Below are positions 28,766 through 39,202 of a DNA stretch of 64,000 nucleotides, piece by piece (the stretch's first letter is position 1; each line of letters opens with the position of its first letter). Under the pieces are notes generated by a model. The model was not told the origin of the DNA, ran no database searches, and saw only the letters and a list, made by a program, of their open reading frames with translations. The position numbers were made by a program, and so were the translations under genes. The DNA is from Paulinella micropora (taxonomy: Eukaryota > Cercozoa > Imbricatea > Euglyphida > Paulinellidae), in the NCBI GenBank assembly GCA_019918135.1, contig WBZZ01005849.1, forward strand, positions 301,501-365,500, written 5' to 3'.

Positions 28766-30955
28766 ATGTCTGCCCATGGAGCGGGGCGACCGCCTCGCGT
28801 CGTCACAATCACTCGCAATCTGCCCAAACCAATCCAACTCTTCGAATCGAGCGGCAAGGGCTCGTTCCCGGGGGAGGCCTGCTTTGCCAAAGGCAAAAAG
28901 CTGCAGCACACCTTTTTCTATAAACTGAACTTGCCCCCCGGTCCCGACTCGCAGGGCAGGGCCCAGCAAGCCGAGCGCCACCTGTTTGGCTCCTGCCCCG
29001 ACGCCCAAACCTTTTATCGCGAGATTTACAGCTGCTTCAACGAGATGGAGCGCAGCTTCTTTGTCATCATCACCGACTCGTGCGCACTCTACCTGGACCT
29101 AGAATGGTATTCGCAGGGGACCGGGCCCGACGCAGAGTCCCAGCAGCGCCTGCACGCACTCCGAGACGCTGTAGGCCTCGCTCTCGCCGGGCTGGGGCTT
29201 GCAACCTCGCCCGCCGACGACATGCACAGCCACGACTTTGGGCGCGCGTGCCCCCCAGACGCAAACTCCTTCCACGTCGCCTTCCCCAACGTCATTTTCC
29301 AGTCGGTGCACGACGCAGGCGACTTTGTCCAGCAGTGGCTGCTCAGGGTCCATGACCCCACTCCGGCGGCCACGCCCGAGCTGGGGAGTCTCGTGGCTTC
29401 CAAGCTTCGCTTCGACGCCTCCTCGCCGCTCTACAAACACACCAAAAACAGCGGCACCATCATCGACCCCAGCGTCTATTCCAAAAGGCGCTGCTGGCGA
29501 ATCCCGGGGTCTCAGAAGATACAAGACCTCACGCGAGCGGGAGCGGTGGCTCTCCCTCTGCCCAGCTACGAAGAATTCCTCACACACTGCCCAAGCCACT
29601 CTCCGCGCGGTCCCGCCACCGTCACCGTGCCCCCCTCCCCGCCGCAGCAGCAGCAGGCCGCGGGGCGACGAACCGCCCGCGGCGGCGCGCGTCCAGCCCG
29701 CGACGCCGGGCTGGCCCGCGCCCCGCCGCCGGCAGTCATCTCCGACCACCAACGCGCCATCCTCAGCAAACTGGACCTCATCCTCAAGGGCTGGGGCAAC
29801 AGAACGTCCACCCTGTCCTTGGAGCAGGACAGAAAGTCTGGCTCTCTCTTCTTTGTCGTGCGCACGGCACGCGACAGGCGCGGGCGCTTGTGCCTCGTCC
29901 ACGAGGCACGCCGTCAGAGACGCTACGTAAGACAACAGAACCAGCCCGTGGACGACGAGGAAGAGGACGGGGTAGGCATTACTACCCTTGCGAACGATAC
30001 ATCCATGTATCACAAGAGCAATAATGCATACATGTTTCTGGGCGCCGGAGGCAATGTTTTCTACGGCTGTCACGGAACACGTTGTTGCGCCGCCCACGAC
30101 CGCTCGAAAACGACCCTAGTGGGGAATCTGTTCGAACCCTGGACCGGCGCGCCCGCCGGTGCGCCTGCACCTTCCCCCGCCCCGTGGGTCAGCCGCCTGG
30201 GAAGGCATGCGTCCCGCGTCGAGGATGCCGCGAGCGACGTCGACGAAGACGAAGGGGAAGAGCGGCCCATCTTCGTCGAAGCCAAGAACGAGGACAGGGG
30301 CCCAGCCCGCGGCAGCAGGCTGGGAGGGGGGCCGCGTGAGCTCACGGACACCGAGCGCAGTGCGCTCGTCCAAGAGCTCCTGCCCCACCTGATTTCTTCG
30401 AGCTTCAGCGAGCTCCAGAGCTTTTTGGAAGAGGCCGGCTGGCCCGCAGCCGTCACGTCGAGGTTGCAACAGGTGGTGGTTTCCGGGTCGCGCAAGGTCC
30501 CGACTGAGCAGAAGCAGCGCAGGTGCAAGCGGCGGCGGGCACAGGGGGCAACAGCAGAAAACTCGGAGCCCCCATCCTCCGAGGGAGGAGAATCCTCCTC
30601 CGACAAAGAAGACGGGGACAACCCGAATGACGACGACGAAAAGCAAGAAAACAAAGCCAAGGGCCGCACCGCACCGTCTGTGCGATACCACCGCACGGAC
30701 GAATTCTTAGTACCCTGCCCAGATTGCCCCGGGGAGGGCACGGGCGGCCAGCTCCGCATCGTGATGGATCTACAAGCGTGGTGGCTGCAGGTCTGTTCCT
30801 TGTGCACAGAGCGCAAAAAGGGCCAGTCCGCCACCGCGGGGGAGCCTACTGCCGCGGGGGAGCCTGCTCGCAGCCCCCCGCACAAGCGCCGGCGTCTGGC
30901 CGAAGACGCTGGCGACGAGACTGAACACAACAGCAGCATGAGCAGCAGCAGCAGT

Positions 30956-30987
<32 letters not shown>

Positions 30988-32854
30988 TAGTAGTAGTAGC
31001 AGCAGCAGCAGCTCTGCACCGTCTAGGGCGCGCGGCGCCTCTGCCCGCCCCTGGCGTGGCGGGCGTCGTCGCCGCGCACGACGGGCTGCGGGGCGCACGC
31101 TCTGCCGCGCGCCAGACCTACCTACCATCGCCAGGGCGCAGCAGATAGCAGACGCCGAGCTGCGCGGGGCGGGTGGCTACCGTCTGCTCCGCACGCTACC
31201 CGAACACCTAGAGTATTTTGGTGCAGAGCAATTGTATGTGGGGGCAGCTCTACCACAAAATGAACATAAGTACAATGACCGATGGGTCCGAAAGCTGGCA
31301 CTCCCGAAGAAGGCCCGCCTCGTCTTTCTCAGGGCAATGATGGGTTGTGGCAAGACGGAGGCGTTTATCCAGTTACTGTTGGCAATCAAGGGGATCAACC
31401 CCGCTGGGATTTTTACAGACGAGGAAATGGCAACGCTGGCCGAATTACGAGGAGCCAACGACTCGTTCCGCATGCTCGTAATCGGGCCCCGAATCGCCTT
31501 TGACCTCCAACTCTACCGGCGCCTGCAACAAGAGCTAGAGACACACGGGTTTTCAATCGAGTTTTACCAAGACCAGCGCACAACGCGAGGGGGTGGTGAC
31601 CCCGACTTCTGTGTGTATCAGTATGAAAGCCTGCATCACCTATCGGGCAAATACCCATTTGACTTGGTAGTGTTAGACGAAAGTGAATCGACTCTGTTCA
31701 ATGTCACAGCTGGGCTCTGCAAGGGCAACATCAATCAGAAGAACGCCCAAATGTTTGCTTACCTGCTACGAACAAGCAAGTGTGTGCTGGCCATGGACGC
31801 ATTTCTTAGCCAGAAAAGCGTTCAGGTCCTGCAGACCCTGCTGAACACAGGGCCTGCCGCCGAGCTGGCACTCGGCGGGGGCGAAGCAACGCCTAGGAAC
31901 ACGATCCATTACTGGAGCACCTACACCGCGCACATGTACCGCCGCTGCTTCTTGCACCGCCGCCACACCAGCTTCAAGCGGGCTCTTATGCTAGCGCTAG
32001 CCCGAGGTCAACGCGTGGCGCTGCCATTGGGCAGCAAAAGCCAGGGATCGGCGCTTAAGCGCTTTCTGGAGGCCAAGTTCCCGGGCATACGCATTCTGTT
32101 TTATTATCAGGGCAGCCCGCGCATGTCAGACTTTGCCTGCAGCAACGAACAGCTCGTAAACGAGTGGCAACGTTATGACCTGGTGATGTGGACCAGCGTG
32201 CTTACCTGCGGAGTGGATATTTCGTGCGACCATTTCGACGTCATGTTTAGCCTCCTAAACAACCCCTACATCCCTTTGCTGCACTACATGCAGATGGCCG
32301 GGCGCGTGAGGCAGCTCAGGCAGGCGCAGTGGCACCTGTACGTCGCCCATCCGCGTGCCGATCATGGGCGGGGGCCTGACACGCTTGCCCAGGTGCGGAA
32401 GTCGCTCAACCGAGAGGAGAGCCACACAGTTCACGTAGAGAGCCAATTTGGCGTGGACAGCAGCTGCTCTCCTTTGGTGCACGTCCAGGGCGAGGACGGG
32501 AGCATGCACTGGGCGGTCTCGGACCCCTGGGTGGCGCAATGCGCGTCCTACAACACACTCCAGTACGCGTTCGCGCGCCGACGTGCCCTCCGCGAGCTCT
32601 TCTGGTACCTGCGCGAGATGGGTCATGACATCGCCCAGGTAGACTACAGCTCCATCCGGCTCCCCCCCGTCTCACAAAGGCATGACTACCTCCGCGCCGG
32701 AAACGACCAGGAGCGCACCCTTTCCCGCGACGAAAAAAGGCGCTGCGCGCAGCGCATTCGGCCGCACTCGCCGAGGCAAAGGGGCAGACTCGGGAGCAGC
32801 GAGAGAGCCGCCGGGAACGTATGGCAAGCCGCGCACAGGTTGAGGAGGCGGTGA
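28766..32854 (+). CDS. Primase fused to UL9-like SF2 helicase
   Basis: An ATG at 28766 gives 1,362 residues. The N-terminal part has archaeo-eukaryotic primase motifs: LDLEW near residue 110 (metal-binding DxE), NSFHVAFP near 168 (SxH) and DPSVYSKRRCWRIPGSQK near 235-252. A Cys/His cluster (CHGTRCCAAH) follows near 435. An acidic, poly-Ser linker (about 715-750) leads to a helicase of the herpesvirus origin-binding type: Walker A MGCGKT (about 858), LDESES (about 970), ALDAFLS and motif VI QMAGRVRQ (about 1175). It would prime and unwind viral DNA. Near its 3' end the frame shifts at the A6 run 32733-32738; the natural continuation is the 32821-33732 frame. Confidence 0.85.
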
Positions 32855-33732
32855 TAGCAGCCTACGCGTCCCGCCGAAGAGCGGAAGAACAAGACTCCGA
32901 GCAAGAGGGCGGCCAGGAGGAAGAGGGGGAGTCTGCGGAGCCTCAGCTTGCAGAAGCTGGGGCGCCGCCTAGCTGGGGCGAGATTGTGCAGGAAGCCAAA
33001 CGCCTTCAGAGCGGAGTCCTCAACGAGGAAGAACGCGCGCTGGTCGCCCATAAACCCACGCTGGCACAGGAAAAGCGCAAAGACCGAACTGCCCTCTTCA
33101 CCTTTGCTGCTACCTTCCCTACCCTACAACCTTCCTGGGCGACTGTCAGCGAGTGCCTTGCCAAGGATTTCTCGCGCCGGTACACATGGTTTAAGCTGCT
33201 TTGTGATTACACCCTAGCTGATATCTATGCACAGGAGTTTAAGCCAGGGAATTTCGTGTCCCTATTTGATAGCCAAAAAGTCAAGCTTCCCGCCCTAGCA
33301 GCAGTAGCCTCCTTCCTAAACGCCCTCAAGTGCAGCCTCCACAAAGACCACCTGGTTCTGCAATTCGAAACCTGGGAAATCGACGGCAAGCAGCTCACTC
33401 AGTCCCTGCGCGCACTCCGCGCAGGCTGTCGCGTAGCGCGGGAAAAGTGGCACCCAAGCCCACACGTGCTAGCAGTCCTCGAAGACGAAAGCAAGGTGCT
33501 GTCTCTGCAGGCAGCCCTCTCTGCTAGCAAAGATATCCTGCCGCTGCTACTTCCATGCAAACTAGTGCGAACCAAAAATCCAGCTAGACCCGACGGGAAT
33601 TTTAGAAAAGGAAATAAAACTTTCTCTGCGTACGAAATCGCACCCGACACGTTTCAAGGGCAGACAGCCTTTGAGATAGCAGAGGCTTGCACCCTCGCGA
33701 CCCAGCCCCCTGTGGGCGATTACACGCGCTAA
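32821..33732 (+). CDS. C-terminal domain of the primase-helicase, shifted frame
   Basis: Open 303 codons beginning inside the end of the 28766 frame. Upstream of its ATG the same frame reads ALRAAHSAALAEAKGQTREQ, back to the A6 run 32733-32738. The partial copy near 37290 has the same bases without the shift (DEKKALRAA). One more A joins the two into a protein of about 1,655 residues. The domain is helical and charged at first, then contains a Trp/Phe-rich globular part. I found no known motif. Every partial copy downstream keeps parts of it, and its last 60 bases recur elsewhere as scraps. Confidence 0.7.
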   Translation: MASRAQVEEAVIAAYASRRRAEEQDSEQEGGQEEEGESAEPQLAEAGAPPSWGEIVQEAKRLQSGVLNEEERALVAHKPTLAQEKRKDRTALFTFAATFPTLQPSWATVSECLAKDFSRRYTWFKLLCDYTLADIYAQEFKPGNFVSLFDSQKVKLPALAAVASFLNALKCSLHKDHLVLQFETWEIDGKQLTQSLRALRAGCRVAREKWHPSPHVLAVLEDESKVLSLQAALSASKDILPLLLPCKLVRTKNPARPDGNFRKGNKTFSAYEIAPDTFQGQTAFEIAEACTLATQPPVGDYTR

Positions 33733-33831
33733 AAGAAAGGCTCGCAGGAAAAGCCCAAAAATATTCATTCCTGTCAGGTCGAGGTACATTAAAAAACAGT
33801 CTCTCATTAAAATCTTTTGTCGCCGCCATGG

Positions 33832-34310
33832 TCGAGTTTCGTGTGTCCTGGTTCGGCACTTTTCCTAGTCTTTCCCTCCCACTGATGCTGCTTTTTTTAC
33901 CCCGCACTACTGCCTTTTTCGGCCGAATCACGCACCAGTGCCAGAAAAAAGGGGCGGGGATCGCTCCACCCAAAACATCGGAAACCCTTATAAGCTGTGT
34001 ATGTGATCCCCCCCCAAGCTCACACCGGGGGCCGCGCGGAGGTACTGCCTTTTTGACCCGCACTACTGCCTTTTTTACCCGCACTACTGCCTTTTTCGGC
34101 CGAATCACGCACCAGTGCCAGAAAAAAGGGGCGGGGATCGCTCCACCCAAAACATCGGAAACCCTTATAAGCTGTGTATGTGATCCCCCCCCAAGCTCAC
34201 ACCGGGGGCCGCGCGGAGGTACTGCCTTTTTGACCCGCACTACTGCCTTTTTTACCCGCACTACTGCCTTTTTCGGCCGAATCACGCACCAGTGCCAGAA
34301 AAAAGGGGCG
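33832..34310. repeat. 177-bp tandem repeat after the primase-helicase
   Basis: Two full units and part of a third, period 177 (GGCCGAATCACGCACCAGTG at 33921, 34098 and 34275). Each unit contains smaller repeats of CACTACTGCCTTTTT. A related short array is at 35865-35935. The block separates the intact gene from its first decayed copy. Confidence 0.85.
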
Positions 34311-34751
34311 GTGGGTCGTTTTGGCGCACACCCCGCCCCCCCCCCCAGTGTATCAGACGGAATGATGCAGCACGTTGCCTCCCTCCTGCACAAGCGCAAA
34401 GCGCTGCAGGCTGGCCGAAGACGGCGAGCTCGACTGGCTGCGGTGCGCACGCTCTGCCGCCCGCCAGAACTACCAGCCATCGCTGCACGACACACCTAGA
34501 GTATTTTGGTGCTGTCTCTCAGTAATTCTATGAGGGGGGCAGCTCTACCACAAAATGAACATAAATACGCGGACCGGTGGGTGCGCAAGCTCTCACACTC
34601 CGGAAGAAGGCCTGCCTCGTCTTTCTCAGGGCAAGGATGGGGTGCGGCAAGACAGAAGCGGTGGTTCATTTCCTGTTAGCGGTCAAGGGTATCAATCCCG
34701 GAGGCCGCTAACAGCCTTGATCGACGAAGAAATAGCAACGCTGGCCGCCAA

Positions 34752-34802
34752 CCCGCTGCCGCGGGCGGGAAGGGGGGGGGGGGCGCGGGGGGCATGCCCC
34801 CC
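34752..34802. repeat. Palindromic module, copy A (forward)
   Basis: CCCGCTGCCGCGGGCGGG, then a G-run with CGC, then GGGGGGCATGCCCCCC. It lies exactly at the 1.3 kb deletion point of primase-helicase copy 2. Confidence 0.8.
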
Positions 34803-35320
34803 GGCGGCTCGCGCCGAGAGCAAACTTCAAACTCAGGAGCAGCGGGCGAGCCGCCAGGAACGCCTGGAAAGCCGCGTACAGGTCGAGGAGGCCGTAATGA
34901 CAGCCTACACTTCCCGCCGAATGGCGGAGGATCAAGACTCCGACGAACAAGAGGGCACCCAGGAGCAGGAGGCAGATCTGTCTGTGCAGCCCCATCCTGA
35001 AATAGAGCCACCGCCGCCTAGCTGGGATGAGATTGTTCAGGAAGCCAAGCGTCTTCATAGCGGAGTCTGCAATGAGGAAGAACGCGCTCTTGCAACACAC
35101 AACCCCGTGCTGGCGCAGGAAAAGCGCAAGGACCGGACAGCTCTCTTTACCTTTGCTGCCACGTTCCCCACTTTGCAACCTTCCTGGACAACCTTGCTGG
35201 ACTGAGTGCCTGTCCAAGGACTTCTCGCGCTTGTACCTCTGGCTCAAACTTCTCAGCGAACATACCCTTTCCGAGGTCTACGCGCAGGAGTTCAAGCCAG
35301 GGACTTTCGTAGCTCTATTC

Positions 35321-35372
35321 GCGGGGGGCATGCCCCCCGCGCCCCCCCTCCCAGCCCGCGGCAGCGGGCTGG
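35321..35372. repeat. Palindromic module, copy B (reverse)
   Basis: The same module in reverse: GGGGGGCATGCCCCCC, C-run, then AGCCCGCGGCAGCGGGCT. It replaces about 250 bp of the C-terminal domain in copy 2. Confidence 0.8.
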
Positions 35373-35595
35373 TAGCTCTAGCTGCTAGCAAGGATGTCAT
35401 GCCCCGGCTTCTTCCGTGCAAACTAGTGCGAACCCCAAACCCTGATCGACCTGACGGAAAGCGGGCTGGGAGGGGGGTCAAACCTTCTCGGCATACGAAA
35501 TCGTACCCGACACGTTCCAGGGACATACTGCCTGGGAGATCGCAGAGGCATGCACTCTCGCGACCCAACCCCCCGCGGGCGAGTACACAAACTAA

Positions 35596-36139
35596 AAAAA
35601 CGCACACAAAGAAAAAGTCACATAAAAATTCGTTTGTGACTCTTTCGCTGCTGAAGCGTCCCCTTTCCTCGCTCATTAAAATTTTTACTCTCCAGCCTAG
35701 GCAGTATCACTCAACCACCACCGCTCACCGGAAAAACATCTGGGTCCCCGGCCTGCAAAAAACGCTGTTTCCTAATAAACTAGCTCTGTGCTATTCTTGC
35801 TCCTTAGGGGCACGGGGGTGGCGCCGAGAGCCCATGAAATTCCCGCCCCCGGTCAGTTGGTCTGCTGCCTTTTTAATCCTCACTACTGCCTTTTCTACCC
35901 TCACTACTGCCTTTCTACCCTCACTACTGCCCCCTAGCAAGTCGGGACATACCCCCCCTTCCGAACTGAGCATGATGGCCGGAGGGGGCGCGGTCAGAGA
36001 ACTTGTTTCAGTCGAGGTTCTGAACAGGCTGTCGGATTTATATTTGAGCAGAGCATTTACAAGAAAAACAAATTTCATGTCGGCATCTGAAATTAGTGAG
36101 AGTGAATGGCTGGGGAGCAGGCGGCGGCCGGGGAGACTT
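35596..36139. other. Remnant-rich intergenic region
   Basis: Contains a short array of CACTACTGCCTTTT units (35865-35935), a TTAATAAAC/AATAAAC-type AT tract and a weak unmatched ORF of about 95 codons on the minus strand. I see no supported gene. Confidence 0.5.
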
Positions 36140-36825
36140 TTCCTGCAGCAACGAACAAAGTCGTAAACGAGTTTACGACGTTATGACCTGGACCAGCGTG
36201 CTTACCTGCGAAATGGTCGAAATGGTCGACGTCATGTTTAGCCTCCTAAACAACCCCTACATCCCTTTGCTGCACTACATGCAGATGGCGGGGCGTGTGC
36301 GGAGAGTGGCGGCAGTCTGTACGTCGCCCACCCGCGTGCCGATTGGGGGCCTGACATGCTCGTTCAGATACGCCAGTCGCTCGACCGAGAGGAGAGCCAC
36401 ACAGTTCACGTAGAGAGCCAATTCGGCGTGGACAGCAGCTGCTAGCCTTTGGTGCACGTCCAGGGCGAGGACGGGGCCATGCACTGGGCCGTCTCGGACG
36501 CCTGGGTTGCGCAATGCGCGTCCTACAACACACTCCAGTACGCGTTCGCGCGCCGGCGTGCCCTCCGGGAGCTCTTCTGGTACCTGCGCGACATGGGTCA
36601 CGACCTCGCTCAGGTGGACTACAACTCCATCCGGCCGCGCGCGCCGAGGCCAAAGGGCAGACTCGCGATCAGCTCGACCCGACGGAACTTTTAAAAAAGG
36701 TCCGTCGGAGCTTTCTCAGTGTACGAAATCGCACCCGACACGTTTAAAGGGCTGGGAGGGCCTTTGACATAGCAGAGGCTTGCACACTCGCGACCCAACC
36801 TCCTGCGGGCGATTACACACGCTAG
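36140..36825 (+). pseudogene. Primase-helicase copy 3, helicase C-lobe
   Basis: Matches the intact gene from about 32135 (CTGCAGCAACGAACA) through motif VI (QMAGRVRR) and the following segment, then skips to the last 150 bases of the C-terminal domain and its stop (36680-36825). Several small deletions break the frame. Its 3' flank resembles that near 43220-43330. Confidence 0.75.
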
Positions 36826-36974
36826 AGAGAGAAATGCTCACCAGAAGAGCACAAAGGACACACAAATATTCAGAAGAGCACAAAGGACACACAAATATTC
36901 AGCAGTGTATCATAGCACGTGAAAATCAGTCTCTGGCTGCGAAATTCGTTTTCGCAGCCCTGGTCGCTTTCTCG

Positions 36975-37600
36975 TGCCGAGCGGGGGTGGGGGCCTGACA
37001 CGCTCGCCCAGATATGCCAGTCGCTCGACCGAGAGGAAAGCCACACAGTTTACGTAGAGAGCCGATTCGGCGTGGGACAGCAGACAGCCTTAAGTCGCGC
37101 AATGCGCGTCCTACAACACACTCCAGTACGCGTTCGCGCGCCGGCGTGCCCTCCGCGAGCTCTTCTGGTACCTGCGCGAGATGGGTCATGACATCACCCA
37201 GGTGGACTACAGCTCCATCCGGCTCCCCCCCGTCTCACAAAGGCATGACTACCTCCGCGCCAGAAACGACCAGGAGCGCACCCTTCCCCGGGACGAGAAA
37301 AAAGCACTGCGCGCAGCGGGGCGGTTGTGACAGCAGCCTTACACGTCCCGCCTAAGAGCGAAGGAACGAGACTCCGAGCAAGAGGGCGAGTCTGTGCAGT
37401 CCCAGTTTGCAGCAGAGACCTCGCTGCCTAGTTGGGACGAGATTGTGCAGGAAGCCTCCAGAGCGGAGTCGTCCACGAGGAAGAACGCGCTCTGGCAACA
37501 CAAAAACCCGTGCTGGCGCAGCCAGCGTGCGCAAAGACCGGACAGCTCTCTTTACCTTTGCTGCCACGTTCCCAACTTTGCAACCTTGCTTGCAATCTAT
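36975..37600 (+). pseudogene. Primase-helicase copy 4, C-terminal part
   Basis: Matches the intact gene from about 32370 (after motif VI) to about 33150 with deletions. It keeps DEKKALRAA at about 37290 without the shift seen at 32733, then a TGA in the same frame soon after. The part with TFAATFPTLQP is still recognisable but out of frame. Copies 2-4 overlap only partly, so they are probably independent or rearranged duplicates. Confidence 0.7.
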
Positions 37601-38207
37601 CTTGTGGTCCCCTATAGCAGCGCCCGTACCTACCAATCACAAGAAGTATGTTAGGTATTTGCTCCAGCCTCGCTGTGGATCTGGTCTGTGCTTGAAAACG
37701 CGCTTTCTTGTGCAGATCATGCAAGGCGTCCCATGGCTGGGGGCCTGGCGCCTGCAACAACAGGGGCTGCTCCCGCAGCCCCTGTTGCACTTGCTCCCGG
37801 ATGTCCGGGTTTCAGAAGGTTGTCGGCAATTTCGCATGTCACGGCTTGATTTTGTGCAGGCGAACGGTACATGCCAAATTTCCGAGAACAAAGAAGCTCG
37901 AGGTACCAGCCATCGGATCTCAGTGCATTTATTTTGTCTTGTATTTAGACGAATCCGCATCCGCAACGAGCGAGGTGAGCGAGACTGCTGCTTCATCGGC
38001 GGGGGGGGGGGGCGCCCCCCCCCACGCGCGGCTGGGGGGAAGGCGGGCGGGCGCGGGGGCCGCGCTGCGCGGGGGGGGGGGGGGGGGGGGGGAGGCGAGC
38101 GAGTGTTGCCTCCTTGGCTCACACGTTCTTTCTTACTTTTCAATAAGAATACTAAAGTGCGGTTACAAGTACGTGTGGGGTCAAGCGTAAAAGCGACTGC
38201 GACCGGG
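37601..38207. other. Intergenic region with hairpins and G runs
   Basis: An inverted repeat with 12-13-base arms (CAACAGGGGCTGC/GCAGCCCCTGTTG) is at about 37757-37787. A G-run/CGC/C-run palindrome is at 38001-38023 and a G22-like tract at 38070-38092. The plus-strand frame is open through here without any recognisable domain and is taken as non-coding. Confidence 0.5.
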
Positions 38208-38825
38208 ATGATGTTTGTGGCTGGGTATAATTCTAGGTATCCCTTACTGGTTGCAACAGCAGAAAAATTAACAATGTCTGCGTACCAGCTCGCAAGACTC
38301 TTTCCACTTCGTCATTATACAGCCTTCGACGACGCCATACAAGCTGCCGCCAGACGTGCCAAGAAGGGTATGACGCAAGATGAGACGAACGGCGGTGATG
38401 AAGAGAAGCGTTACTTGCAAGCTGTTTCACTGCAGTTTGCGAATCCAATTGTGTGGGGTAAGCCAGAGCGGCAGGGTCACGCCTACGTGCTTGCGCGAGA
38501 AATCTGCACAATTTGCGAATCTCTTAAGGCTGCGCTTGACACAGACACTGATTCGCTACGGGAAGTAAAAAATAACCCTGGCGGATACATGCGATTCTAT
38601 GATGCAGTGGCCAGTGGGATAGAACGTCTGCAGAATGCACTACGCGCATTGACGAAACCTGCTAGAGCCGATACTGATATCCAGGTTCAGGTTCCAGTTT
38701 TCGGCCAGAAGATGGCAACGGCAGATCCATCCGGGGCGGGGCTACAGCAGTCAAAACCAGAAAACCCCAACGACAAATATTGCAGCACATGCGGCAAGAC
38801 TAAGACTCGTACACCCCATCCATAA
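38208..38825 (+). CDS. Hypothetical protein, 205 residues
   Basis: The ATG at 38208 (or 38211) is the first after the G-rich tract; the frame is also open upstream, so the start is uncertain. The protein is mixed helical with LARLFPLRHYTAFDDAI and a C-terminal Cys pair (CSTCGKTK) that may be half of a zinc site. AT content is higher than in the neighbours. No family was recognised. Confidence 0.6.
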   Translation: MMFVAGYNSRYPLLVATAEKLTMSAYQLARLFPLRHYTAFDDAIQAAARRAKKGMTQDETNGGDEEKRYLQAVSLQFANPIVWGKPERQGHAYVLAREICTICESLKAALDTDTDSLREVKNNPGGYMRFYDAVASGIERLQNALRALTKPARADTDIQVQVPVFGQKMATADPSGAGLQQSKPENPNDKYCSTCGKTKTRTPHP

Positions 38826-39202
38826 GCATCCAAAGTAGTAATGAGGCGGATATAACACAAACTACGTCGTCCTGAGCAGCCAGGCTGTTGATATTCAGCT
38901 GCTCAGGACGACATCAACAGTGCTTTTCCTGCCGCTAACACAAGGATCAAAGCCAGCCCGCTGCCGCGGACTGGAAGGGGGGGGCACGGGGGGCATGCCC
39001 CCCGCTCCGTGCTACCTTTTGCTGCGGGCCAGGGGAGCAGAGACGCGGCGGGGCCTAGAAGAGAGGGGAAGCGCGGAGCAAGCTTGACTTTTTTTAAATT
39101 AAAATTCGTTTATGATACAATTAGGTATCTTGAAGTTTCGTTCTTGAAACTCCCTGCCGAGGGTGTGTCTCCCTAAACCCAGCCCGCGCAAGCGGGCTGG
39201 GT
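38826..39202. other. Intergenic region with two strong hairpins
   Basis: 38866-38912 has perfect 15-base arms (GTCGTCCTGAGCAGC and its complement). In the loop CTGTTGAT pairs with ATCAACAG just outside, so a pseudoknot-like fold is possible. AGCCCGC/GCGGGCT arms near 39178-39202 mark the 3' end of the minus-strand glycoprotein gene. Confidence 0.6.
38952..39004. repeat. Palindromic module, copy C
   Basis: AGCCCGCTGCCGCGGACTGG, G-run with CAC, then GGGGGGCATGCCCCCC; intergenic here. One arm base differs from a perfect palindrome. Confidence 0.75.

Larger units (their letters stand above)
34371..35595 (+). pseudogene. Primase-helicase copy 2, two internal deletions
   Basis: It aligns with the intact gene from about 30880 (before the helicase) to its stop. 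Near 34636 the Walker A region is still recognisable (RMGCGKTEA). After GCAACGCTGGCCG (about 34735-34749) it jumps to the equivalent of about 32761, losing about 1.3 kb, which includes motif II to motif VI. A second jump at 35321-35372 drops about 250 bp of the C-terminal domain. Both gaps are filled by the palindromic module, in opposite orientations. There are also several frameshifts. The 3' end matches the intact gene's stop region. Confidence 0.75.

Noticed and set aside
29099..31128. Long minus-strand ORFs opposite the primase-helicase
   Set aside because: The plus strand carries clear primase and helicase motifs in order. High GC content keeps the opposite strand open by chance.
33602..34495. 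Minus-strand ORF of about 300 codons with Lys/Val-rich units
   Set aside because: It is translated 177-bp repeat plus the reverse of the initiator gene's 3' end; no protein character outside the repeats.
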